Counted from the stretch's first letter, positions 17,129 through 26,185 are shown. The stretch: 64,000 nt of DNA from Myxococcus virescens (GCF_900101905.1 NZ_FNAJ01000004.1:248001-312000); one strand, 5' to 3'. Notes: generated by a model from the sequence alone, not told the origin. Numbers and translations are program-made.

Positions 17129-18439
17129 ATGTCCACCTCTTCCAAGCCCCCCTACCCGCGCCGAAGCGGAAACCGGCCCTCGGGCCCCTCCTCTCAGCAG
17201 CAGGGCCGGGGCCGTCCCCACACCCGCCCCGAGAAGCCCGCCCCGGACCGCACCTCGCCCGAGCTGGGCCCGGACGGCCTTCCCCAGGTGTCGCTGCTGC
17301 GCCGCGGCGTGGAGCGCTGGCAGGGCGGCCACCCGTGGATCTACCGCGCGGACCTGAACGGCGACCCCGGACTGCCCGGCGGCGAGGTGGTGCGCGTGAC
17401 GGACACCCGGGGATGGTTCCTGGGCAAGGCCTTCTATTCGAAGCACTCGAAGATTTCCCTGCGCTGGCTCTCCTTCGACGACGTCGCGGTGGACGCGGAC
17501 TTCTTCCGGGAGCGGCTCCTGGCCGCGGACCGGCTGCGCCAGCTCGCGCTCCCGGGGGAGAAGACGTACCGCCTGGTGCATGGCGAGGCGGACGGGCTGC
17601 CCGGGCTCGTGGTGGACCGCTACGGCGACTTCCTCAGCGTGCAGTTCCTGGTCCCCGCCATGGAGCAGCGCAAGGCGCTCATCGCCGACCTGCTCCAGGC
17701 GCAGTTCAACCCGCGCGGCATCATCAACCGCTCCGACGTGGGCGTCCGCAACCTGGAGGGCCTCACTCCGGAGAAGGGCGTGCTGCGCGGCGAACATCCC
17801 GGCCCGGTGTCCTTCGACGAGGGCCTGGTGAAGATGCGCGCGGACCTGCTGGAGGGCCAGAAGACGGGCGCCTTCCTGGACCAGCGCGAGAATCACGTCA
17901 TGGCCGCGAGCTATGCCCACGGCGAGGCGCTGGACTGCTTCTCCTACGTCGGCGGCTTCGCGCTCCAGCTCGCCACGCGGGCCAGGCACGTCACGGCGAT
18001 TGAAATCTCTGAAGCGGCCTCGGCGCAGCTTCGGGAGAACGCCGCGGCCAACAAGCTGAACAACCTGGACGTGGTGGTGGCCAACGCCTTCGACTTCCTC
18101 CGCGACGCGGTGGACGAGGGCAAACGCTTCGACACCATCGTCCTGGACCCGCCGTCCTTCGCGAAGAACAAGGACGCCATCCCCGCCGCGGTGCGCGGGT
18201 ACAAGGAAATCAACCTCCGCGCCCTGCAGCTGTTGCGGCCCGGCGGCATCCTCATCTCCGCCAGCTGCACGTACCACGTGGACGAGCAGGCCTTCGAGGA
18301 CATGCTCGCCTCCGCCGCCGCGGATGCCCGCCGCCGCGTGCAAATCATCGAGCGCCGCGGCGCCGGCCGGGACCACCCCGTGCTGCTCAACCTGCGTGAG
18401 ACGCGCTACCTGAAGTGCTTCGTGCTCCGGGTGCTCTGA
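17129..18439 (+). CDS. Class I SAM-dependent 23S rRNA methyltransferase, RlmI/RlmK-like
   Basis: A 436-residue protein with a basic disordered start of about 50 residues, then a PUA-like RNA-binding region (GVERWQGGHPWIYRADLNG), then a Rossmann methyltransferase. ALDCFSYVGGFALQLATRA is the SAM-binding loop, VTAIEISEAA the acidic strand and TIVLDPPSFAKNKDA the catalytic D-P-P-S-F motif. This layout is that of RlmI, which makes m5C1962 in 23S rRNA. DPPSFAK and the ISASCTYHV motif with its Cys strengthen that reading. ATG at 17129 is preferred over the upstream TTG at 17105. Confidence 0.85.
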   Translation: MSTSSKPPYPRRSGNRPSGPSSQQQGRGRPHTRPEKPAPDRTSPELGPDGLPQVSLLRRGVERWQGGHPWIYRADLNGDPGLPGGEVVRVTDTRGWFLGKAFYSKHSKISLRWLSFDDVAVDADFFRERLLAADRLRQLALPGEKTYRLVHGEADGLPGLVVDRYGDFLSVQFLVPAMEQRKALIADLLQAQFNPRGIINRSDVGVRNLEGLTPEKGVLRGEHPGPVSFDEGLVKMRADLLEGQKTGAFLDQRENHVMAASYAHGEALDCFSYVGGFALQLATRARHVTAIEISEAASAQLRENAAANKLNNLDVVVANAFDFLRDAVDEGKRFDTIVLDPPSFAKNKDAIPAAVRGYKEINLRALQLLRPGGILISASCTYHVDEQAFEDMLASAAADARRRVQIIERRGAGRDHPVLLNLRETRYLKCFVLRVL

Positions 18440-18449
18440 GGACTCGCCC

Positions 18450-18938
18450 ATGCGGACGCGGGACTGGGACGACGAGGACGACGACGCGCCCCTGGGTGGC
18501 ACCCGCGAAAGGGAGCGCGCGCTGAAGGAGGTGCGCGCCGTCTACCGCCAGGCGGACGCGGCCTACGCCCCCTACTCCTGCCCGGCCAGCGGCGAGTGCT
18601 GTCAGCTGGCCATCACGAAGCGCCAGCCCTGGCTGTGGCAGCCCGAATGGGAGCTGCTGTCCCGAGGGCGCCCGCTGCCGCCACCTCGCACGGACGGCGG
18701 CTGTCCCTACCTGGACGCCACGGGCCTGCGCTGCTCGGTGTACGCGGACCGGCCCTTCGGCTGCCGGACCTTCTTCTGCCAGCGCATCCAAGGCCCCTCA
18801 CGCCAACCCGCGGAGACGGTGGCCACGCTGCTGGAGCGGCTGGAGCGTGTGTCTCAGCGCGTGGCCCCTTCACTGAAGGCTCCGCGCCCTTTGCTGGACT
18901 GGCATGAGGAGGCCTGGCACGCGGCGACAAAAGCTTGA
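18450..18938 (+). CDS. YkgJ family cysteine-cluster (Fe/Zn-chelating) protein
   Basis: A 162-residue protein with the cysteine-cluster pattern of the YkgJ family: YSCPASGECCQLAI, then GGCPYLDATGLRCSVYADRP and FGCRTFFCQRI. These Cys probably bind a metal, though the role is unproven for the family. It begins 10 bases after the methyltransferase stop and is likely co-transcribed with it. The stop codon lies in the left arm of an inverted repeat (18934-18959). Confidence 0.82.
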   Translation: MRTRDWDDEDDDAPLGGTRERERALKEVRAVYRQADAAYAPYSCPASGECCQLAITKRQPWLWQPEWELLSRGRPLPPPRTDGGCPYLDATGLRCSVYADRPFGCRTFFCQRIQGPSRQPAETVATLLERLERVSQRVAPSLKAPRPLLDWHEEAWHAATKA

Positions 18939-18959
18939 ATTGCCACTTTTCAATTCAAG
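18934..18959 (+). terminator. AT-rich hairpin over the stop codon
   Basis: CTTGAATT and AATTCAAG form a perfect 8-bp stem with a 10-base loop, and the TGA of the upstream gene lies in the left arm. A TCTTTG stretch follows. The AT-rich sequence is conspicuous in this high-GC window. It may be a weak terminator or an operator-like dyad for whatever reads into 18960-19150. Confidence 0.4.
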
Positions 18960-19152
18960 TCTTTGTAGGAATTCGCGGCGCTAACGTCCGGTTGATACAT
19001 AGAAGTGATGAAACACGCATCACCCCAGGAGTGGGAATGACGTTGGGAGTGGTATGCCAGGGGTGGGGGCTCTCGCAGGTAGAGGACGCGGTACAGGTCC
19101 CCTGGCCTTCTGGAGTTCCCTGGACACCTCAGAAAGCGCCAAGCCCTTCACC
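18960..19152. other. Gap before glycerate kinase
   Basis: About 190 bases with no convincing gene, starting in the AT-rich patch (TTGATACATAGAAGTGATG). It probably holds the promoter of the glycerate kinase gene. I see no confident -35/-10 pair. The open frame from 19054 is an in-frame upstream extension of the kinase gene and is rejected. Confidence 0.4.
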
Positions 19153-20268
19153 GTGATTTCTCCTCGCTGGCTCGTCGCACCGCAAGAATTCAAGGGAACG
19201 CTGTCCGCCGTGGAAGCGGCTGAAGCCATGGCTCGCGGCCTCCGTGAGTCCTCGCCGGAAGTGGTGTTGGACGTGGCGCCGCTCGCGGATGGCGGGCCTG
19301 GGACGGTGGAAGCGCTGCTGACGGGCCTGCGCGGCGAGCGTCGTCAGCAGGTGGTGCGTGGACCGCTGGGCGCGCCCGTGGAAGCACACTGGGCCCTGGT
19401 GGAGGACGGACGCACGGCGGTGGTGGAGATGGCCTCCGCGTCCGGCCTGTCGCTGCTGGCGCCCGAGGCTCGCGATGCGTTGAAGGCATCCACGTATGGC
19501 ACCGGCGAGCTGATGCACGCGGCGCTGGAGTCGGGCTGCGAACGCCTCATCGTCTGCCTGGGTGGCAGCGCCACCACGGACGCGGGCACCGGGGCGCTCA
19601 GCGCACTGGGCTTCCGCTTCCTGGACGCGCGAGGACAGCCTCTTCCCCCGGGAGGCGCGGCGCTGGCCCAGCTCGCCCGCGTGGACGCGAGTGGCCGTCA
19701 TCCTCGCCTGGGCGCCGTGGAGCTGCTGGGTGCCACGGACGTCACCTCGCCCCTGTTGGGGCCGGACGGAGCCGCGCGGCTCTTCGGTCCGCAGAAGGGC
19801 GCGGACGAGGCCGGCGTGGAAGCACTGGAGGCGGCGTTGGCACACGCGGCGACGGTGCTGGGGGATACGTCCGCGGGCTGGCCCGGCGCGGGAGCGGCGG
19901 GAGGCTTTGGGTTTGGCCTGCTGGCCCTCACTGGCGCGCGACTGGTGCCCGGCTACGAGCTGGTGTCACGCGCGCTGGGCCTGGAGCGGCGCGTGCTGAT
20001 GGCGGACGTGGTGCTGACCGGTGAGGGACGCTTCGATCGTCAGACGTCGCTGGGCAAGGGCCCGGGCGGCATCGCGAGGCTGGCTCGCGAGCACGGCACG
20101 CCGGTGGTGCTCTTCGCCGGACAGGTGCAGCGGGATGAAGGCCTGGCGCTGGACCTCTTCCACGAGGTGGTGGAGCTGAGCGCCCACGCCCAGCCGGGCG
20201 AAGCGGCCTCGAAGGTGCTGTGCGAAGCCGCCGCGCGCTGGGCGGCCCAGCGTCTCAAGGGACGCTGA
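19153..20268 (+). CDS. Glycerate kinase (GlxK/GarK family)
   Basis: A 371-residue protein. It phosphorylates D-glycerate to phosphoglycerate with ATP in the cytoplasm, linking photorespiration-like, serine or glyoxylate degradation to glycolysis. Signatures are LVAPQEFKGTLSAVEAAEAM (family start D/E-x-F-K-G-x-x), then LADGGPGTVEAL, LGGSATTDAGTGAL and the late LTGEGRFDRQTSLGK. The frame is open from 19054, but homologues begin just before the A-P-x-x-F-K-G motif, so GTG at 19153 is chosen. The 3' end holds a perfect hairpin (20248-20267) that is repeated beyond the stop. Confidence 0.9.
   Translation: MISPRWLVAPQEFKGTLSAVEAAEAMARGLRESSPEVVLDVAPLADGGPGTVEALLTGLRGERRQQVVRGPLGAPVEAHWALVEDGRTAVVEMASASGLSLLAPEARDALKASTYGTGELMHAALESGCERLIVCLGGSATTDAGTGALSALGFRFLDARGQPLPPGGAALAQLARVDASGRHPRLGAVELLGATDVTSPLLGPDGAARLFGPQKGADEAGVEALEAALAHAATVLGDTSAGWPGAGAAGGFGFGLLALTGARLVPGYELVSRALGLERRVLMADVVLTGEGRFDRQTSLGKGPGGIARLAREHGTPVVLFAGQVQRDEGLALDLFHEVVELSAHAQPGEAASKVLCEAAARWAAQRLKGR
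20248..20267. repeat. 20-bp hairpin repeat, copy 1 (in the glycerate kinase 3' end)
   Basis: The 20-base unit starting CAGCGTCTCAAGG is a perfect 7-bp stem (CAGCGTC/GACGCTG) with a 6-base loop. It encodes the last residues (QRLKG) of glycerate kinase. The identical unit recurs 80 bases later, between the convergent genes. Confidence 0.7.
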
Positions 20269-20327
20269 GCCGAGCCGTCACATCCTTCCGGGCCTGACGA
20301 CGCGAGTGAGGCGTCGCCGGCGCCGCG

Positions 20328-20347
20328 CAGCGTCTCAAGGGACGCTG
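20328..20347. terminator. 20-bp hairpin repeat, copy 2 (between convergent genes)
   Basis: An exact second copy of the hairpin at 20248-20267, located 10 bases past the end of the leftward gene (stop 20358). It could terminate both directions. There is no T tract, so it may instead be an RNA-stability element or the trace of a local duplication. Confidence 0.5.
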
Positions 20348-20357
20348 CGCCGTCCCC

Positions 20358-21509
20358 TCACTTCCCGTCTGGCTTGGGCGGCGACGCGGGAGGCTTCGCC
20401 GGTGCCGCCGCGCCCGCCAGCTTCCAGTGAACCAGCGCGTCCTTCGTCCCGTCATACATGACGAGCGACGGCGCCCCGCCCGTCCACAGCAGCGCCGCGC
20501 CCTTCTCTGGAACAGCGCCCAGCGCCAGCGGCGGCTTGAAGGCCGCGCCCACCTGCTGCACGTAGAGGTGCGGGTTGCGGCCCGCGCTGTTCAGGACGCG
20601 GTAGAAGAGCCAGTCCCCCTCGGGTGACAGCGAGCCCAGCGTCACCGACTCCCCGGAGGCATGGCGCGCCAGCCGCACCGTCACCGCGGGCGCGCCTTCC
20701 CACGACACGCGCCAGATGCCAGGGTCCTCGGGCTTCTCCTTCCCCTCCTCCCGCTTCGGCGTCACGTCACGGCCCAGTGCCACGAGCGCCACCGGCAACG
20801 AGGGATGCAAACGCAGCGACTGCAACGTGAGGCCATCCACCGACAGCTTGCGCAGCGCGAGCGCCAGCGGGTGCTCCGGCTGGGGCTTGGCCAGGTCAGG
20901 CCCATAGAGCTCCAGCGGCACGCCGGGCTTCTGCACCGCGACCAGCCCCGCCCCCGCGTCCCACTTCACCGCGCCGACGACGGAGCCCAGCTCCAGCGAG
21001 CCCAACTTCGCGCGCTTTTCGCCCTCCAGCCGCCAGGTGCGCAGCCGGAAGGAGATGCGGGAGGTGCGGGCATAATTCGTGGTGTCCTCCAGCTCCGCCG
21101 CCACCACCAGCGGGGCGTGAGAAATCCACGCGCCGCGGATGGCGACCTCCTCCAGTCGCTCGACCATGAACCACGTCTTGGCCAGTTGCCACTTGAGGTC
21201 GTACATCACCAGGCTTCGAGTCTGGAGGTACGCCAGGTGCGTGGATGATGGAGGCAGCATCCCTTGCAGCTCGCCTCCGGAGACCTGCTCCAGGTACTCG
21301 TCATCCACCTCGACGCGGCGCACCTCGGAGCCGGACAGCTCCAGCCGCCAGAGCTTGTCATTCAGCGTGAGCACCGACACCGAATCCGGCGCCGGCGATG
21401 GAAACACGAGCGCCACCTGATTCCAGGGGAACGGCGACGGATGACGCACGGGCGCCGCGGCCGCGGGCAGTTGAGGCGTCAGCAGGAAGGGGTCCTTGTT
21501 GGGCTCCAT
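20358..21509 (-). CDS. Beta-propeller-like protein downstream of a VgrG-linked effector candidate
   Basis: A 383-residue soluble protein without a signal peptide. Repeating beta-strand units with Trp or aromatic ends (DKLWRLELSGSEVRRVEV, HLAYLQTRSLVMYDLKW, WLFYRVLNSAGRNPHLYV, SLVMYDGTKDALVHWKL) suggest a WD40/YVTN-like propeller, but I recognise no family. Its start is only 11 bases from the stop of the LysM-amidohydrolase gene, which itself follows vgrG, so the three are likely co-transcribed. It could be an adaptor, a chaperone or an immunity partner. None of these is proven; the sequence only shows linkage. Confidence 0.55.
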   Translation of the reverse strand: MEPNKDPFLLTPQLPAAAAPVRHPSPFPWNQVALVFPSPAPDSVSVLTLNDKLWRLELSGSEVRRVEVDDEYLEQVSGGELQGMLPPSSTHLAYLQTRSLVMYDLKWQLAKTWFMVERLEEVAIRGAWISHAPLVVAAELEDTTNYARTSRISFRLRTWRLEGEKRAKLGSLELGSVVGAVKWDAGAGLVAVQKPGVPLELYGPDLAKPQPEHPLALALRKLSVDGLTLQSLRLHPSLPVALVALGRDVTPKREEGKEKPEDPGIWRVSWEGAPAVTVRLARHASGESVTLGSLSPEGDWLFYRVLNSAGRNPHLYVQQVGAAFKPPLALGAVPEKGAALLWTGGAPSLVMYDGTKDALVHWKLAGAAAPAKPPASPPKPDGK

Positions 21510-21520
21510 GGGCGGGGCTC

Positions 21521-23530
21521 CTACTTCGCCTTCGTGGTCGCGGTGAACAACATGGGACCGCTGGCCAGGCCGCCCGCCTTGTCAATCTGTTCCAGCGGGT
21601 GCTGCAGCCGCATCAGCGTCGTGAAGTTGTCCTCGAGCTTGTCCACCGCGGCGCCCGTCACGTTGAGGTCCGTTTGAAGCTTCTTGAGGCCCTCCTTCAT
21701 CTTCGGAGCGACCTCCATCATGCGGTAGTAGCGCATGGGATTGACGATGGCGAACTGGGTGAAGAGGTTCACCTGCGTCGGCAGCTCCTTCTGGATGAAC
21801 TCCAGCCCGCGGATGGTGCGGCTGTACCAGGCCGCGTACGCCACGGGCTCGGCGGTAATCATGTACCAGTCGGTGCCGAACATGATCTTCTTCAGCATCC
21901 ATGGACTGGACTTGAGGATGTCAGCCAGCAGCTTCCACTTCTGCTTCTCCATCAGGTCCAGATAGGAGATGTCCGTGTAGAAGTTGGGGAACTCGTTGCA
22001 CAGCTCGACGATGGAGCCAATCCAGCTCTTGTCGTACTGAACCTTCTGGCCATCCTGCTTGACGGTCAATCCCTTGCGGAAGTCCCAGAAGGTGCCGTCA
22101 CTGGCAAAGTGCGCCAGGCACAGGCGCAGCTTCGGGTTGTCATTGAGCACCGGACGCCACGCTTCCGGGTGCACGTAGTTCTCATAGAAGTAGCGCATCC
22201 GGCCCGGGTTCAGCAGCTTCTCCTTGGCCTCGATGGCGTCCTCCACGCCATTGCGCGCGCGGCGGAGCACGAGCGGGATGTGGCTCTTCCAGCTCGCCTC
22301 CAGCTCCGTCACGTAGTCGCGCGCCTTGGTGATGTCCGCGTCGGCCTTGGCGATGGCTTCCTTCGAAGGCCAGTACTTCGGGTCGTTGCGGATGGCCTCG
22401 TCCGGCTCGTGGTCCAGGTAGAAGCGCCGCTCGTGCGTGTAGAAGCCGGACGGCGTGCAGTGGGTCATCAGCGGGATGTCGTTCGACGCGCACTCGGAGA
22501 AGAACCAGCTCAGGATGTCCTTCACCGGCGCATGGCGCTCCTTGGGCATGTAGCCCTGGGGCGTGTACATCTTGAAGCCGATGTAGGGAGCCGCCTTGGA
22601 GGCCGTCACCACCTTCTCGAAGGGGAACGACTTGTCCTCGTTCTTGATGAAGCGGCGCGGTTCGAAGTGAAACATGGGCAGCAGCCGGAAGGGATTCTCC
22701 GCGACCACCTGCTCGGTGTGCCGGAGCTGCCGGTCCCACGTCTCGTGAAGCCGTATCTCATCGGACTTCGCTTCAATCAGCTCGCCAGGGTCATCGGACT
22801 TCGTGCGCCAGCGGTAGGTGAAGCGGGGCTCGGCCCCATCGAAATCCGAGCTGTAGATAGGGTCCCCCTGGTAGCCAGCCAGGTGGCAGTAATCCATGTC
22901 CATGGTGAGGACGATGGACATGCCCAGGTAGGAAGCGCTGGCCTCCGCGTGGCCCTGCGTGGACGCATAGGCTCGCAGGGGCGCGGGGATGGTGTACTCC
23001 TCCACGTTGCCCATTCCATCCGAGGTGTATCCCGTCCGGTCCTGGGCAAGGCTGTCATTGGAGCGCACGGCCTCTTCGCCAATGCGGTGCGTGTCGCGGT
23101 GGGACACATCACCAATGTCGGGCGCGAACGGGATTTTCGCCGCCCAGAAGCCCAGGCGGTTGATCTTCGTGCGGCTGGTGCCCGTGCCGATGAGAAAGCC
23201 CAGGCCCTTGTCCTTCATCATCTGCACCAGCGCGGGCATGGGCGTGCAGTTGCCGCTCATGATGTGCATGTGCGCGTCGAAGTGGACGGGCGGCAAGGTG
23301 AGCGGCGTTCCCGGCGTGGCGATGAGGTTCTGCGGCCCTCCGGCGGACACCTGGTTCTCTGGCAGGTCCGGGATGATGACCCGGTCATCCGCCTTCACTT
23401 CATTGGCGCCGCGCGTGGCGCGCAGGCCCCCGTTGTCCGGATGCTCGTAGATGAGCTTCCATTCCTTGAACCCGTACTTCTGCGCGATTGAGTCGGGGGA
23501 GTCCCCGTCCTTGACGACGTACGTTTCCAT
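21521..23530 (-). CDS. LysM-amidohydrolase (Amidohydro_2-like), candidate type VI secretion cargo
   Basis: A 669-residue protein. Residues 4-55 form a LysM module (YVVKDGDSPDSIAQKYGF through VKADDRVIIPDL). The remainder is a metal-dependent amidohydrolase TIM barrel: HFDAHMHIM at 83-91 provides H-x-H (H87, H89), PLMTHCTPSGF and CLAHFASDGTF provide later His, and MFGTDWYMI provides the Asp. There is no signal peptide or membrane helix. It lies 48 bases downstream of vgrG on the same strand, which is how VgrG cargo effectors are often encoded. LysM would bind peptidoglycan or another glycan; the catalytic domain could hydrolyse an amide or decarboxylate. The target is unknown. It is not a typical cell-wall amidase. 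Confidence 0.7.
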   Translation of the reverse strand: METYVVKDGDSPDSIAQKYGFKEWKLIYEHPDNGGLRATRGANEVKADDRVIIPDLPENQVSAGGPQNLIATPGTPLTLPPVHFDAHMHIMSGNCTPMPALVQMMKDKGLGFLIGTGTSRTKINRLGFWAAKIPFAPDIGDVSHRDTHRIGEEAVRSNDSLAQDRTGYTSDGMGNVEEYTIPAPLRAYASTQGHAEASASYLGMSIVLTMDMDYCHLAGYQGDPIYSSDFDGAEPRFTYRWRTKSDDPGELIEAKSDEIRLHETWDRQLRHTEQVVAENPFRLLPMFHFEPRRFIKNEDKSFPFEKVVTASKAAPYIGFKMYTPQGYMPKERHAPVKDILSWFFSECASNDIPLMTHCTPSGFYTHERRFYLDHEPDEAIRNDPKYWPSKEAIAKADADITKARDYVTELEASWKSHIPLVLRRARNGVEDAIEAKEKLLNPGRMRYFYENYVHPEAWRPVLNDNPKLRLCLAHFASDGTFWDFRKGLTVKQDGQKVQYDKSWIGSIVELCNEFPNFYTDISYLDLMEKQKWKLLADILKSSPWMLKKIMFGTDWYMITAEPVAYAAWYSRTIRGLEFIQKELPTQVNLFTQFAIVNPMRYYRMMEVAPKMKEGLKKLQTDLNVTGAAVDKLEDNFTTLMRLQHPLEQIDKAGGLASGPMLFTATTKAK

Positions 23531-23578
23531 CGCTGGCCTATCCGAAATGGCGCGTGTGCCCGCGCGGGCGGGTGCGGC

Positions 23579-26080
23579 TCAGGAACCCTTGTTGATGCGG
23601 CCTGACATCTCCGGGAAGACGACGCGGTAGTCGCCGGGCGGCACCTTCTCCACCACGCCCTTCCCGCTCCCGTCCACGCGGCCCTTCTTGATGGTGCCGT
23701 CGGGCATGTGCAGCTCGAAGGGCTGGTCCTTGATGGGCTTGCCGTCCATGCCCTTGAGGTTGAACTCGACGTTGACGGGGTCTGGCTCCTTGAAGTGCTC
23801 CAGCTCCTTCGCCTTGCGCGAGTCGCTCTTGAGCGAACCAGCCGCCTCCATCTTCACCTTGCCGCCCTTGATCTTCACTTCCTTGCCGTCGACGGTGAGC
23901 GTCTTGAGGGCGAAGGTCACCTTGCCGGACTTCTCCATCTTCAGGATGAGGTTGTCACCGACGAGCAGCGAGAAGGTGTCTGCCTTCAGCTCGAACTTCT
24001 TGGCCAGGCCCGCCATGTCCTCGGTGATGTAGAGGCCGGTCGTCTTCCCGATGTCCTCTTCCCAGTCCTTGCCGATGGTCAGCGTGAGCTGGCCCTTGGT
24101 GCGCAAGTCCCAGTCCATGCCGACGTCCACCGTCTTGTCCTTGCCGACCGTCTCCTGCCGCGAGCCCAGCACGTGCTCGGTGTGCGCGGCGGCGACCTGG
24201 AGGCCGCGCGCGCCGCCGGTGGCCTCGTTGTAGGCCAGCGCCACGTTGACGCTGTAGGCGCCGCCAATGGTGGTGGCCTTCGCGGCCCCCACGTTCTCCA
24301 TGGCGCCCTGGAGCACCAGCGCGGTGAGGTTGCCGCCCACCGTCATCGTCTGGTTGCCCTCCACTTCCTCGTCGTGAGACAGCGTCGTCCGGGTGGAGCG
24401 GTTGCCCTGCACCACCAACGTCTGGTTCTGCTCGACGACGCCCACGTCGTCCAAGCCCACGCGCAGCTCCTGGTTGCCCTCCACCGTGCGCTTGCGGTCC
24501 TTCTTCACCAGCAGGTCCTCGAAGCCCGTCACCTGCTGGTCCTTGTCGTTCTCCGTGAGCAGGTCCTCGTCCTTCTGCGCGTGGGTGAAGACCTCCTCCT
24601 GGCCCGCCGCGTCCTCGATGCGGACCTCGTTGAAGCCGTCACTGCCCAGGCTGGAGGCGCTCTTGCGCGTGGACTTCGTCTTCTCCCCCGGCAGGCCATA
24701 CGGCACCGTGTTGGTGCCGTTGTAGACGGCGCCCGCCACCAGCGGCCGGTCCGGGTCGCCTTCCAGGAAGCGCACCACCACCTCCTGGCCGATGCGCGGC
24801 AGCCACACGTCACCCCAGGCCGGGCCGCCCCACGGCTGGCCCACGCGCACCCAGCACGAGGACCGCTCGTCGCGCTTGCCCTCGCGGTCCCAGTGGAACT
24901 GCACCTTGATGCGCCCGTGCTCGTCGGTGTGAATCTCCTCGCCCGCGGGGCCCACCACCGTGGCCGTCTGCGGACCCGCCAGCTGCGGCAGGGGCGTCAG
25001 GCGCCGGGGCCGGAAGGGCACGGCCTTGGGCAGCAGCTGGTACTGGTTGCGGTACAGGCCCTGAATCGCCTCGCTGCCCGCGCTGACGTCCGGCTGCGTG
25101 CCCGAATGCACCACCTCCGTCACCAGGTACTCACCCGCGAAGGTGCCATCCTCCGGGGACTGCACCTCCAGCAGGTACCCGGGCGTCAGGCGCGGCGCCA
25201 CGCCCTGCCCCATCAGCGTGCGCCCGCCCATGCTGGCCGCTTCCGTGCGCACGTTCGTCGCCGCCTTGCCCACGCCCGGCGCCACGTAGCCCGCCGGATA
25301 GTCGTAGAGCTCCAGCTCCGTGACACCTTCGGGCGCCTGCGCCTTGCCGGAGATGTCCAGGCCAGGCTTCTCGAAGTCGAAGTCCTTCAGGTGCACGGCG
25401 CCGGGGCGCAGCCGGTGCACCACTTCCAGCGCGGAGAGGTACTCACCCTCCACGACCTCCTTGCCCAGGCTGGGACGCAGCGGGAGCTGCTGGCCCTGCG
25501 GCAGGGGCGCGTGCGCGCTGGGCTTGTCCCCCAGCACCAGGGTGTGCCCGTCCTCGGTGTGCTCGAAGAAGTAGAAGATGCCTTCCCACTCCATGAGGCG
25601 GCTGAGGAAGGCGAAGTCGCTCTCCCGGTACTGCACGCAGTACTCGCGGGGGGCGTAGCTGCCGGACAGGGCCAGCCGCGTCTTCACGCCCGCCGCGTCC
25701 AGGACGTCCTTGAGGATGTCCGGCACGGACTTCTGCTGGAAGATGCGGCTGCGGTGGTGCTGGGTGAGCCGCCACAGCCGGGGCACCACGTGCGCGCGGT
25801 AGCGGCGGCGGCCCGTCTTCATGCCCAGCGATTCCACCTCGCGGACCCAGCCGTGCACGTAGCGGGGCGCGCTGTCGCGGATGGAGAGGGTGAGCAACGC
25901 GTCCTGCTCCAGCAGCTCACTGGTGGCGATGGGGTTGCCATCCTTGGCGAAGAAGTCCACCCGGAAGTCGAACAGGTGGCTCAACGCCTCGGTGCCGGAA
26001 ATGCTCGAAACACTCAGCGCATCCGCGCCGTGTGAGCCGACCTGCACCGTGAACGCAGGCGGATTGAATTGAGCGGCCAT
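23579..26080 (-). CDS. vgrG: Type VI secretion tip protein VgrG (TssI) with C-terminal extension
   Basis: An 833-residue VgrG. The N-terminal gp27-like half begins FTVQVGSHGADALSVSSISG and contains YCVQYRESDFAFLSRLMEWE, the conserved V-Q-Y-x-E-S-D-x-x-F motif. The gp5-like OB fold carries HTDEHGRIKVQFHWDREGK and SCWVRVGQPWGG. A long beta-helix repeat follows, then roughly 130 extra residues that end in a transthyretin-like fold (KPIKDQPFELHMPDG, KVPPGDYRVVFPE). Such extensions dock or carry cargo. No other T6SS gene is in the window, so this is an orphan VgrG island. Two genes follow in the same direction. Confidence 0.93.
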   Translation of the reverse strand: MAAQFNPPAFTVQVGSHGADALSVSSISGTEALSHLFDFRVDFFAKDGNPIATSELLEQDALLTLSIRDSAPRYVHGWVREVESLGMKTGRRRYRAHVVPRLWRLTQHHRSRIFQQKSVPDILKDVLDAAGVKTRLALSGSYAPREYCVQYRESDFAFLSRLMEWEGIFYFFEHTEDGHTLVLGDKPSAHAPLPQGQQLPLRPSLGKEVVEGEYLSALEVVHRLRPGAVHLKDFDFEKPGLDISGKAQAPEGVTELELYDYPAGYVAPGVGKAATNVRTEAASMGGRTLMGQGVAPRLTPGYLLEVQSPEDGTFAGEYLVTEVVHSGTQPDVSAGSEAIQGLYRNQYQLLPKAVPFRPRRLTPLPQLAGPQTATVVGPAGEEIHTDEHGRIKVQFHWDREGKRDERSSCWVRVGQPWGGPAWGDVWLPRIGQEVVVRFLEGDPDRPLVAGAVYNGTNTVPYGLPGEKTKSTRKSASSLGSDGFNEVRIEDAAGQEEVFTHAQKDEDLLTENDKDQQVTGFEDLLVKKDRKRTVEGNQELRVGLDDVGVVEQNQTLVVQGNRSTRTTLSHDEEVEGNQTMTVGGNLTALVLQGAMENVGAAKATTIGGAYSVNVALAYNEATGGARGLQVAAAHTEHVLGSRQETVGKDKTVDVGMDWDLRTKGQLTLTIGKDWEEDIGKTTGLYITEDMAGLAKKFELKADTFSLLVGDNLILKMEKSGKVTFALKTLTVDGKEVKIKGGKVKMEAAGSLKSDSRKAKELEHFKEPDPVNVEFNLKGMDGKPIKDQPFELHMPDGTIKKGRVDGSGKGVVEKVPPGDYRVVFPEMSGRINKGS

Positions 26081-26185
26081 GACTCCCCCTTCACCGACGC
26101 GGAGGTCCCCAGCCTCGCCGGGAACGAACGGGAGATTCTACCACACGCTGGGTACGGGGGAGCACGCGCCCGGAATGCCGCCCGG

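Noticed and set aside
19054..19152. Upstream in-frame extension of glycerate kinase
   Set aside because: Homologues start at the A-P-x-x-F-K-G motif, and the extra residues are Gly/Arg-rich without family resemblance.
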